DNA of 34,358 bases, taken from positions 1 through 34,358 of the forward strand of contig QHXN01000032.1 in NCBI GenBank assembly GCA_003222975.1. The letters run 5' to 3'. The notes beneath the pieces were generated by a model, which had not been told where the DNA came from, searched no databases, and was given only the letters and a program-made list of their open reading frames with translations. This DNA comes from Acidobacteriota bacterium (GTDB taxonomy: Bacteria; Acidobacteriota; Blastocatellia; Pyrinomonadales; Pyrinomonadaceae). How positions within the stretch are numbered: the stretch's first letter is position 1; each line of letters begins with the position of its first letter. The translations under genes and the position numbers were made by a program. Positions 16,175 through 22,791 of this stretch are shown here, in pieces.

Positions 16175-16969
16175 TCAGTTCCTTCTTCTCAGGTGCGACC
16201 AAAGCTCCGACTTCGGGACTGCGGCGTCGCGCCCCTCGTAGCGCGAGAGGAGGGCGCGGCGGTCGAGGACGTGGCCTTGCAGCCAGACCTCTGCGGCGAG
16301 GGTCGCGCCGATGGCGAGGCCCTCGCCTCGGAGCGCGCGCCGATTGATGAGGACTTCGAGCTTCAGGCGTCCGAGGTCGAGATAGACCCAGTACAGTTCG
16401 CCCCCCGACAGGGGGTTGCGCAGGGGCTTGAACGAGATGACGCGGCCCGCCAGAGACCAGTCGTTCTCGTGCGCGGCGCGCGAGGGCGCGGCCTCTTCGA
16501 GCGGCTGCCAGAGCGCGCCCTCGCCCCGCGGGGCCGCCGAGACGCGCGCGCGATAGGCCAGCCCACACAGCCCGACGTAAAGCTCGTGCGCGCGGAAGCC
16601 TTCGGGGCCGACCTCGGTCAGATTCTGTAGCTCGAAGAGGACTTCCGTTTCCGTGCCGTCGCAGTAGCCGTGGACGATGGCCTCGCCGTCCTCGTCGTAC
16701 TCCGTCAGCGCCCAGGGGCTGATGCGCTGCGCGTAGCGTGCGCGGAAGCCCGGTCGGCAGTCGGCGTAGAAAATATCGCCCGTGCCCGACTCGTAAAGAA
16801 CCGTCCAGACTTCGAGACCTTCGCCGAGCTTCCAGCAGCGACCGTGGAGCACGGCCCCGCGGCGGCAGAGCTGCGTCGGCTCGCCCTGATCGCCCGCGCG
16901 CTCCGCGAGGTGGTTGAAGTCCTTCTCGCTCGGCACTTCAAGCCCGATGGCCTCGAACTTATGTTCCAT
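16175..16969 (-). CDS. Hypothetical protein
   Basis: 264 residues with ATG at 16969. There is no signal peptide or membrane segment. Much of the sequence looks like alternating beta strands (AVLHGRCWKLGEGLEVWTVLYES, YWVYLDLGRLKLEVLINRRAL, ATLAAEVWLQGHVL). Cysteines occur in LCRRG, GRCW, ADCRPG, GYCDG and GLCG but without a metal-binding spacing I recognise. The stop codon abuts the GTG alternative start of hicB, so it is probably in one transcript with the toxin-antitoxin genes. No family assigned. Confidence 0.7.
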   Translation of the reverse strand: MEHKFEAIGLEVPSEKDFNHLAERAGDQGEPTQLCRRGAVLHGRCWKLGEGLEVWTVLYESGTGDIFYADCRPGFRARYAQRISPWALTEYDEDGEAIVHGYCDGTETEVLFELQNLTEVGPEGFRAHELYVGLCGLAYRARVSAAPRGEGALWQPLEEAAPSRAAHENDWSLAGRVISFKPLRNPLSGGELYWVYLDLGRLKLEVLINRRALRGEGLAIGATLAAEVWLQGHVLDRRALLSRYEGRDAAVPKSELWSHLRRRN

Positions 16970-16974
16970 AATAA

Positions 16975-17079
16975 AGCTGTCAGCGTTCAGCTATCAGCAC
17001 TCAGCCAAACCGTTCTCCTCGACTTGAAGATCCCAACCGCAGCGGCACTCGAAAAGCTGAGTGCTGAGTGCTGAAAGCT
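16975..17079. repeat. Heptamer-array palindrome E (GCTGAGT units)
   Basis: The left array 16975-17005 is AGCTGTC-AGCGTTC-AGCTATC-AGCACTC-AGC; the right array 17056-17079 is GCTGAGT-GCTGAGT-GCTGAAA-GCT. The right complement has one heptamer fewer, and positions 4-5 of the unit vary between arms, so pairing is imperfect. The right array ends about 4 nt from the stop codon of the gene at 17084, and the left array begins 5 nt upstream of the start codon at 16969. Confidence 0.82.
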
Positions 17080-17083
17080 TCTG

Positions 17084-17302
17084 TCACCTCGACGCCCGCT
17101 TTCTCTGCGCGGGCTTCGCCTCGTGCTCCTCGGCGCGCGGGGCGCGCTTGCGGAAGCCGCGGATGTTGCGCGCGGGGCCGTGCTGCGGGAGCGCGCCGGA
17201 GCGCACCATCTCCGCGAACAGCTCCACGTCGTAGTCGGCCTCACGCGACATCTCCTCGCGGATCGCGTGCAGCTCTTCGAGGAATCTCGGTTTGCGGTAC
17301 AT
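17084..17302 (-). CDS. Small helical protein, candidate antitoxin of the PIN toxin
   Basis: 72 residues. The N-terminal half (KPRFLEELHAIREEMSREADYDVELFAEMVR) is amphipathic and helical, and the C-terminal half is Arg/Lys-rich (FRKRAPRAEEHEAKPAQRKR). Small proteins of this type commonly occur next to PIN-domain genes, which suggests an antitoxin, but the assignment is inferred from size, composition and position. It lies 78 nt downstream of the PIN gene on the same strand, with a heptamer palindrome filling the gap and no clear Shine-Dalgarno sequence before its ATG. Confidence 0.65.
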   Translation of the reverse strand: MYRKPRFLEELHAIREEMSREADYDVELFAEMVRSGALPQHGPARNIRGFRKRAPRAEEHEAKPAQRKRASR

Positions 17303-17320
17303 CGTTCGTCAATCGTAAAT

Positions 17321-17384
17321 CGTAAATCGTGAATAGTAAATCGTGAGAACGTCGCTTCTCACGATTTACTATTCACGATTTACG
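17321..17384. repeat. Heptamer-array palindrome F (TAAATCG units), perfect 29-bp arms
   Basis: The left arm 17321-17349 and right arm 17356-17384 are perfect 29-nt reverse complements with a 6-nt loop. The units are TAAATCG-TGAATAG-TAAATCG-TGAGAA, with one further TAAATCG unit on the left from about 17314. The right arm contains the TAA stop codon of the PIN gene (17380-17382). It is AT-rich, unlike its surroundings. Confidence 0.92.
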
Positions 17385-17853
17385 GCTTTTCGGTCATCTC
17401 CGACACAAGAAACTCCGGCGTCACGATCTGCGGGACGAAGAAGCCGGCGGCGGCGTTGAAGAGGCGGATGCGCGCCTGCCGCCGGACGTTCGCCAGGTGG
17501 CCGAAGTTCCAGGTGACTAGATAATCAATTTTGTGGAAGGAGGCAAGGGCGACGTGCACGGCGTCGCCCAGGTACTTGCGGTGGAAGATGCCGCGCGCGA
17601 CGTAGCCTTCGGCGAGGATGGCCGCCTCCTCCGTCAACTCCACCTGTTCGAGCGGCGCGACCAAGCGGAGGTAGCCGGTGCGGTGCGGCTCCGGGATTCT
17701 CTCCAGCTCGCGCACGACCAGCGGCGAGACGACGGGGCGGTACTCCGACATCTCGTGCTCCCACCAGCGGATCGTCAGGTCGCGGCGGAACGGCTCGCCG
17801 TTGTCGAGGTACGCGCCGACGACCGAGGTCTCAAGGTAGATGCTCTGCTTCAT
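17380..17853 (-). CDS. PIN-domain protein, VapC-like toxin
   Basis: 157 residues. The PIN acidic residues are visible: Glu8 in YLETSVVGAYL (Glu where many VapC proteins have Asp, as in a common PIN subfamily), Glu49 in VVRELERI, Asp97 in KYLGDAVHVALAS, and the last motif as DYLVTWNFGHLAN. PIN toxins are Mg-dependent ribonucleases, usually cutting tRNA or rRNA. The ATG start overlaps the TGA of the aspartyl-protease gene (ATGA). A small candidate antitoxin gene follows. The stop codon lies inside a repeat element, so the C-terminal residues may be repeat-derived. Confidence 0.85.
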   Translation of the reverse strand: MKQSIYLETSVVGAYLDNGEPFRRDLTIRWWEHEMSEYRPVVSPLVVRELERIPEPHRTGYLRLVAPLEQVELTEEAAILAEGYVARGIFHRKYLGDAVHVALASFHKIDYLVTWNFGHLANVRRQARIRLFNAAAGFFVPQIVTPEFLVSEMTEKP

Positions 17854-19442
17854 GACTGGCTGGTGACGACCGGCGGCTGCTTCTGCTTCGGGTCGGCGGC
17901 GGGAGAGCCGCCCGCGAGCGGCTCCAGACGGATGACGCCGCGCCCGAAGTCGAACGTCGCGCGGTAGAACCTGAGCACGTTGCCGCCGACTATCCCCGTC
18001 TGCTCGAACCCCGCGGTCTCGTTGATCGGGTCCATGTCGAGGACAGCCGCATAGACGTTCTGCCGCGTGTGCGAGCCGAGCACGATGCGCGGGAGCAGAA
18101 GCATCTGTATGTTCTCGGCCAGCCCCGCCGCGCCGTAAACGTTGATGCGCCCCGACTGCCTGAAGCGTTCGAGGCCGGCGCGCGAGGCCAGCGCCGCCGA
18201 GACGACCGAGATGCTCGCGCCCGTGTCAATGATGAAGTTGGCCGGCTTCTCGACGCCGTCGAGGTTGACCTCGCCGCTCCAGAAGCCGCTCGAAGTCGTG
18301 CGGATGGGAATCTCGATGGCGTTCGGCGCTGGCGTGCTCGCCGCCTCCCTTTCGCGCTCGCCCTCGCGCAAAAGCGTCATCGTCCCCGCGCCGTAGTCCA
18401 CGGTGGCGAGGAACTTGCCGAGCACGGCGAGGCCGATGTAGCCGTCAACCGGCTCCTGCGCGTTGTAGAACTCGCGTATGTAAACGGGCACGCGCTCAAT
18501 CCTCGCCTCGCCGATGTGGAGCGACTGGAGGAAGCCGTAAACGATCTCGAAGCGCCCCACGCCGCCGACGGCGCGCGCCAGCCCGCCGCGTGCCACAGAC
18601 TTTAGACCCAGCTTCTCCGCCGACTTCGTCGAGACGACGCACATCCCCGCGCCCGTGTCTATGACGAAGCGCAGCTCCTCCTTTGACCCGTTGACGCGCA
18701 CGCGGATGACGGGGCGGTTGTTCGTCAGTTCGAACGGAATCTCGACCCGGTTGGGGCCGCCGACGCTGAGGAGATTGCTCTGCGTGCCGAGGTAGCGCAG
18801 GAAGTCTATGAGGCCGCGGATGCGCGCGCGCCGGTCTTCGTCGGTGCGCGGCGCGACGCGCAGGAACTGCTCGTAGGCGTTGGCGGCCTCGGCGTAGCGC
18901 TCGTAGCGCGCGGCCACCTGGCCGAGGTTGAAGACGTAGTCCGGCTCGTTCGGGTCAATGTAGGCGGCGCGCCGCAGGCCGGCGAGGCTCGCCCCCAGGC
19001 GGTTCTCGTAGAAGTCAATCATGGCGAGTCCGGCGACGGCCATCGCGTCGTCTTCACGGAAGCTCAGGGCCGTGCGGAACTCCTCGACCGAGAGGCGGAA
19101 GTCGCCCGCGCCGAGGAGCGACGCGCCGAGGAGCGCGTGCGCGCGCGCCGAGGTCGGGTCGGTGGCGATGACGCGCGCCGCCTGGTCGAAGGCGTCCTGG
19201 TTCTTGCGCTGTTTGAGGAGCGCGAGGCCCAAGCCGAGCCGCGCCTGCTCGTCGCGCGCGTCCTTCACGACCAGTTCGCGGTAGAGCTTCTCCGCCTCCG
19301 CGAACTCGCCCTCTTTGAGCGCGCGCTCGGCGCGGTCTCGCTCCTTGCCCCCCGAAGCCGAAGCCGTGCGGACGCCCGCGACGCAAACTGCGGCGAGAAG
19401 GACAGACGCGACGACGACCGGCAGGCGTGACTTCTTTTTCAT
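17850..19442 (-). CDS. TPR-repeat protein with two retropepsin-like aspartyl protease domains
   Basis: About 530 residues from ATG 19442, which has GGAG 9 nt upstream; in-frame codons back to 19502 are encoded by a repeat element and are rejected. A signal peptide (1-30, VVVASVLLAAVCVAGVRTASA) is followed by about four TPR-like helical repeats (35-205), then two aspartyl protease domains with the active-site motifs FVIDTGAGMCVVS (Asp263) and FIIDTGASISVVS (Asp407), each followed by a hydrophobic Gly-rich segment (DGYIGLAVLG; QTGIVGGNVL). One polypeptide could therefore form an intramolecular catalytic pair, as pepsins do, instead of the usual homodimer. It is probably periplasmic; substrate unknown. 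It overlaps the PIN toxin gene by 4 nt. Confidence 0.85.
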   Translation of the reverse strand: MKKKSRLPVVVASVLLAAVCVAGVRTASASGGKERDRAERALKEGEFAEAEKLYRELVVKDARDEQARLGLGLALLKQRKNQDAFDQAARVIATDPTSARAHALLGASLLGAGDFRLSVEEFRTALSFREDDAMAVAGLAMIDFYENRLGASLAGLRRAAYIDPNEPDYVFNLGQVAARYERYAEAANAYEQFLRVAPRTDEDRRARIRGLIDFLRYLGTQSNLLSVGGPNRVEIPFELTNNRPVIRVRVNGSKEELRFVIDTGAGMCVVSTKSAEKLGLKSVARGGLARAVGGVGRFEIVYGFLQSLHIGEARIERVPVYIREFYNAQEPVDGYIGLAVLGKFLATVDYGAGTMTLLREGEREREAASTPAPNAIEIPIRTTSSGFWSGEVNLDGVEKPANFIIDTGASISVVSAALASRAGLERFRQSGRINVYGAAGLAENIQMLLLPRIVLGSHTRQNVYAAVLDMDPINETAGFEQTGIVGGNVLRFYRATFDFGRGVIRLEPLAGGSPAADPKQKQPPVVTSQS

Positions 19443-19463
19443 CTCGTCAAACTCCATAAGGCG

Positions 19464-19551
19464 AATGATGAAGCAGTAGCCAGTAGCCAGTAGGAAAAAC
19501 ATCTTCCATGCTGGCTACTGGCTACTGACTACTGCTTCGTACATCATTTCA
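19464..19551. repeat. Heptamer-array palindrome G (CAGTAGC units)
   Basis: The left arm (about 19471-19494) and right arm (about 19516-19539) match as reverse complements at 23 of 24 positions, with units CAGTAGC-CAGTAGC-CAGTAG. Outer AATGATG/CATCATT ends extend it. In transcription order it directly follows the DNA glycosylase gene, whose stop codon (about 19544-19546) falls in its outer part. It ends about 22 nt before the aspartyl protease start. Confidence 0.88.
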
Positions 19552-20206
19552 GAATTTCACCAGTTTTCATAGACCAGAGTACGAGGTCGAGTTCGTCGAA
19601 ATCAACATCCATCTCGCGGGCGAAGCCGCGCAGGCTCTCTTCGGCGGCGAGGTAACGCGCGCGAGTTGAGGGCGGCTGCGGCGAAGCGATGACGCCGACC
19701 TCGGCGAGGCAGTGCAGGATGTGCTTGTCGAGGATGGCGTAGCCGCGGTAGCCGACGTTGCGGAGGAAGTGGCTCGACTCCTTGTAGCCCAGGCCCTTGA
19801 TCCGCCGCTCGCGCACCAGCCAGTCGCGCCGCTCCAAGGGGTCTCGGAACCCTTCGAGCCGCTCGCGCAGACGCATCCCGCAATCGCCTTCAAGGAACTC
19901 GCGCGTCACCACGACGTAGCCGGAGCGCGAGTTCGGGTAGCGGTGCTTCCGTCGGAGCGCCGCGGCCAGCTCGTTCTGCGTGCCGCGCGCGAGCAGGTCT
20001 CGCACGGCCTCGATTGAGCCGAGGCCCATGCGCGCCGACGCGCCCGCGGTGAAGATGCAGAAGACCATCTCCTCCCACAGGCGCTCGTCCGCGGCGCTCC
20101 GGCCAACCTCCTCGAACTCCGCGAGGCGCGATTGTATCTCGCGCCGCCGGGCGCGGTGCGCGGCGCGAATTTTTTCGACGGTGACGGGTTCTCGGTCTCG
20201 CCGCAC
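19544..20206 (-). CDS. N-glycosylase/DNA lyase, OGG2-type 8-oxoguanine repair enzyme
   Basis: 220 residues from GTG 20206 with AGGG just upstream. It is a helix-hairpin-helix base-excision repair glycosylase. The hairpin IKGLGYKESSHFLRNVG holds the nucleophile Lys142, and AILDKHILHCL holds the activating Asp160. Their spacing of 18 equals that of archaeal OGG2 (Lys129/Asp147 in the Methanocaldococcus enzyme). It should excise 8-oxoguanine and then nick the strand by beta-elimination. The length (about 210) fits the family. The ending SMKTGEILK is also typical. It is the first gene of the minus-strand run, divergent from the carboxypeptidase gene. Confidence 0.9.
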   Translation of the reverse strand: MRRDREPVTVEKIRAAHRARRREIQSRLAEFEEVGRSAADERLWEEMVFCIFTAGASARMGLGSIEAVRDLLARGTQNELAAALRRKHRYPNSRSGYVVVTREFLEGDCGMRLRERLEGFRDPLERRDWLVRERRIKGLGYKESSHFLRNVGYRGYAILDKHILHCLAEVGVIASPQPPSTRARYLAAEESLRGFAREMDVDFDELDLVLWSMKTGEILK

Positions 20207-20294
20207 GGCCCTGACTCTATTTCAAACGCGAGGCAAGCGCAACGGGCCGAAATTTTATGAGCGCGGTTTCGGCCTTGTCAAAAGAAAGTTCATG

Positions 20295-20436
20295 GTTTTC
20301 AGTTTTGAGTTTTCAGTTCTCAGCTTACGAGATAGGCCCGCGGCCCTGCGGCGCGTGGGACATCAACGTTAGTTGTGGACGGGACGGATAATTAGAAACA
20401 GGAAGCCGGCGCAGGTTGAAGTTGAAAACTCAGAAC
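20295..20436. repeat. Degenerate heptamer-array element H (GTTTTCA units)
   Basis: Four tandem heptamers occur at 20295-20322: GTTTTCA-GTTTTGA-GTTTTCA-GTTCTCA. About 95 nt downstream, GTTGAAAACTCAGAAC (20421-20436) is an imperfect reverse complement of part of the array. It appears to be a decayed or expanded member of the family, in the divergent gap between the glycosylase and carboxypeptidase genes. The remainder of 20207-20644 holds no convincing gene. Confidence 0.6.
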
Positions 20437-20562
20437 CGCCCTTCAGCAATGACGGTCGCATTGCGCGTTTACGACGCGACGGCTGTCCGTACATCGGCTA
20501 CGATGCGTGTTCGCATCCAAGCGTTTGCCCCTGGGCTTCTCCCCCGAACAATCCGCGCGCGC

Positions 20563-20590
20563 CGGACAGAGAGCCGCGTCATGTTATGAT
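20563..20590 (+). promoter_or_regulatory. Possible sigma-70-type promoter of the carboxypeptidase gene
   Basis: CGGACA (20563-20568) and TATGAT (20585-20590) are spaced by 16 nt. The -10 matches at five of six positions and the -35 at four of six. The predicted start would be about 48 nt before the TTG start codon. Confidence 0.4.
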
Positions 20591-20644
20591 GCCTGCGTCG
20601 TTCGATGTCATGCCGTCGGGATGAGCCGGAAGGAGTGAGTTGAG

Positions 20645-22018
20645 TTGAAGTCTTATCGTTTCATTCTCGCTCTCGTTATTCTCCTCGCGCCGCCCGCGCC
20701 CGCGCGCGCGCAGGACGCGCAGCAGCGCACGCCTGCGACTTCTGCGCCGACGATCGTCGTGCCGCAGACCCCGGCGACCGTCGCGCCGGGGGACTTGGGC
20801 GCGGCGGCGAGCGAGGACGTTCTTCCGAAGGCGGAAGAGCAGGCCGCCCTTTTAAATCATCAGGGCGTGCTGGTCGAGACGCTCGACGGCAAAATCGTCC
20901 GCGAGCAGGCGGCGGATCGGGCGTTCAACCCCGCCTCCGCCGTCAAGCTGGCGACGGCGCTGGCCGCGCTGCGCACGTTCGGGGCCAAGCACCGCTTCGC
21001 CACCACCTTCTGGATCACGGGCGCGTTCGACAAAGCGACGGGCACGGTGGGCGGCAACCTCATCGTTTCGGGGCGCGACCCCTCGTTCCACGACGAACAC
21101 GCCGTCTCGGTCGCGCGCGAACTGAATCAGCTCGGCATCAAGACGGTCACGGGCGACCTCGTCGTCGCCCCGCGCTTCACGATGGACTTCAGCCCCTCGT
21201 CGCAGCGCTCCGGCGAGCGGCTCTACGACACGCTCGACGCGACGCGGCGGCCCGCCGCGGCCACGCGCGCTTGGTACGAGTCGCGGATGGCGCTCCACGA
21301 CGCCGACGCGCTGCGCACGACGCCGAGCGTCGCCGTCATGGGCGCGGTCTATGTGGACGCCGTGCCGAAGGAGGCGCGCGCCATCTCGACTTATTACTCG
21401 CCCGTGCTCGCCGACGTGCTCAAGGCCCTGCTCTGCTACTCGAACAACTTCATGGCCGAGCGGCTCGGCGACATGGTCGGCGGCGCGCCGGGCGTCTCGC
21501 GGTTCCTGACGGAGCAGCTCGGCTTCAGGCCCGCGGAGTTCCGCCTCTCCACGACGAACGGCCTCGGCGTCAACCGCCTCACGCCGCGCCACATGATGAA
21601 AATCTACCGCGCGCTGCTCGACGTGCTGCACGACGAGAATCTGAAGGCCGCGGACATCCTGCCCGTCGCGGGCGTTGACCCGGGCACTTTGCAGAAGCGC
21701 TACGCCAACAGCCCAGGACGCGGCAGCGTCATCGCGAAGACCGGCACGCTGCCGCGCACCGACGGCGGCGCAAGCGCCCTCGTCGGCCAGATGCACACGC
21801 GCCGAGGCGAAACCCTCCTCTTCGTCGTCCTCGACCAGCGCGGCAACGTCACGCGCTTCCGGCGCTGGCAGGACGCGCTCGTCGCCGAAGTGCAGAACGA
21901 GCGCGGCGGCCCCGCGCCCTTCGCCTACACGCCGCAGACGCTCGCCATACGCCTCTCCGCCTCCGAGTTCGACAGCGCCCGCTCCTCCAACCTCGACGAG
22001 TACGAGCCGGCACCATAA
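20645..22018 (+). CDS. dacB: D-alanyl-D-alanine carboxypeptidase/endopeptidase, PBP4 (peptidase S13) family
   Basis: 457 residues. TTG 20645 lies about 10 nt after GGAAGGAG. A signal peptide (1-22) is followed by the three penicillin-binding motifs in the S13 order: Ser98-x-x-Lys101 (NPASAVKLATALAAL), Ser266-Asn-Asn268 (LLCYSNNFMAERLG) and Lys365-Thr-Gly (SVIAKTGTLP). The long insert between the first two motifs, with GNLIVSGRDPSF and GDLVVAPRF, is characteristic of PBP4. It should trim D-Ala or cut cross-links in periplasmic peptidoglycan, alongside the murein genes elsewhere in the window. A heptamer palindrome begins 9 nt after the stop. Confidence 0.92.
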   Translation: MKSYRFILALVILLAPPAPARAQDAQQRTPATSAPTIVVPQTPATVAPGDLGAAASEDVLPKAEEQAALLNHQGVLVETLDGKIVREQAADRAFNPASAVKLATALAALRTFGAKHRFATTFWITGAFDKATGTVGGNLIVSGRDPSFHDEHAVSVARELNQLGIKTVTGDLVVAPRFTMDFSPSSQRSGERLYDTLDATRRPAAATRAWYESRMALHDADALRTTPSVAVMGAVYVDAVPKEARAISTYYSPVLADVLKALLCYSNNFMAERLGDMVGGAPGVSRFLTEQLGFRPAEFRLSTTNGLGVNRLTPRHMMKIYRALLDVLHDENLKAADILPVAGVDPGTLQKRYANSPGRGSVIAKTGTLPRTDGGASALVGQMHTRRGETLLFVVLDQRGNVTRFRRWQDALVAEVQNERGGPAPFAYTPQTLAIRLSASEFDSARSSNLDEYEPAP

Positions 22019-22026
22019 CAATGAAA

Positions 22027-22106
22027 TGATGAATGCGGAATGATGAATGATGAATTGAAAGACTCAAACAGCTTCCAATTCATCATTCATCATTCCGCAT
22101 TCATCA
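22027..22106. repeat. Heptamer-array palindrome C (GATGAAT units), perfect 31-bp arms
   Basis: The left arm 22027-22057 and right arm 22076-22106 are perfect 31-nt reverse complements around an 18-nt loop. The outer 28 nt of each arm is identical to element B at 4387, while the loop differs. It begins 9 nt after the stop codon of the carboxypeptidase gene. Confidence 0.92.
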
Positions 22107-22117
22107 CTAAAAGTTTC

Positions 22118-22149
22118 GCGCCCCGGCGGCTCGGCGGCCACCGGGGCGC
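22118..22149. terminator. GC-rich hairpin after the carboxypeptidase gene
   Basis: GCGCCCCGG (22118-22126) and CCGGGGCGC (22141-22149) form a perfect 9-bp stem with a 14-nt loop. No T-run follows, so it may be a weak terminator working together with the palindrome just upstream, or simply a structured 3' region. Confidence 0.4.
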
Positions 22150-22622
22150 TCCTCGCCCCCGACGCGCAATGTGCGGACTGCGCGGCGGGAGGCGATTCTC
22201 GCGTGTTTGAAGAAGACGCCTTGTTAAGGAGACCTGAGAGACACGCCGCACCGACCCTTCCAAAGCGTCTTTCAAAGAGCCGCCGTCCGTGCTTGCTGGC
22301 CGTGCGCGAGCACGACGCGCCGGGCGCGCGGGCGTCGCACGTCAAAGCAATTCACACGCCGCCGCCGCGCGAGCCGCGCCGCGCCGTCTCTAACCCGCTG
22401 TGTCTTTCTCGACTTGCGCCCGTCGCACGCGCCTCGCGCGGTGCGGCCTCTGGGAAGAGACGGGGCGGCGCGATGTTTCGGTCGGTAACAAGGTGTGTAA
22501 CGCAGGTTCGTGTTCGCGTCCGTGCTGGAAGAACGTGCGCGCGCTTTCCTGGAAACGCCGCGCTTCATTTCCACAAGGCCCTCACGCCGACGCCGCGGGT
22601 TGTGAAGCCCGCTTCTCACTCT
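22150..22622. other. Long intergenic region without a convincing gene
   Basis: Open frames on both strands here have Arg/Pro/Cys-rich translations with no domain, no ribosome site and no conserved start. I see no tRNA, known riboswitch or insertion sequence. It separates the carboxypeptidase gene from the sigma-54 control region of the pilin operon and may hold an unrecognised RNA or regulatory sites. Confidence 0.5.
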
Positions 22623-22637
22623 GTCACGTAAGGTGAC
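22623..22637. promoter_or_regulatory. Candidate enhancer-binding site of the pilin promoter
   Basis: GTCAC-GTAAG-GTGAC is a perfect 5-bp inverted repeat with a 5-nt spacer, centred near 22630. That is about 100 nt upstream of the predicted sigma-54 transcription start, the usual distance for an NtrC-family activator site. Assigning it to the activator encoded at 26795 is inference. Confidence 0.4.
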
Positions 22638-22701
22638 GCCCCGCCGCCACGCTTCTCAACTCCCGCCCGACAGACGCCTCATTTCCCGCGGAAAAACAGT
22701 G

Positions 22702-22717
22702 TGGCATCGCCTTTGCC
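22702..22717 (+). promoter_or_regulatory. Sigma-54 promoter of the minor pilin operon
   Basis: TGGCATCGCCTTTGCC matches the -24/-12 consensus TGGCAC-N5-TTGCW, with the invariant GG (22703-22704) and GC (22715-22716) separated by exactly 10 nt. Predicted transcription start is near 22729, about 63 nt before the first pilin gene. Sigma-54 control by an NtrC-family regulator is well established for type IV pilin genes in other bacteria. Confidence 0.6.
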
Positions 22718-22791
22718 GATGACACGGGCGAGCCGGAGCGCTGGGCGCGATTCGCGGCGTCCGCCGCAGGGAAGTTTTGAGGAGGCTGAGA

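Noticed and set aside
20373..20624. 83-codon open frame upstream of the carboxypeptidase gene
   Set aside because: No ribosome site, no domain, and it spans the degenerate repeat and the probable promoter.
22203..22631. 142-codon open frame in the pilin upstream region
   Set aside because: The translation is Arg/Pro-rich without any fold signal or start site, and the opposite strand has equally long frames.
22640..22790. Cyclic-di-GMP (GEMM) riboswitch before the pilin genes
   Set aside because: Pilin operons often carry one, but the conserved purine-rich core and receptor sequence are not present; the sigma-54 match explains the conserved-looking bases better.
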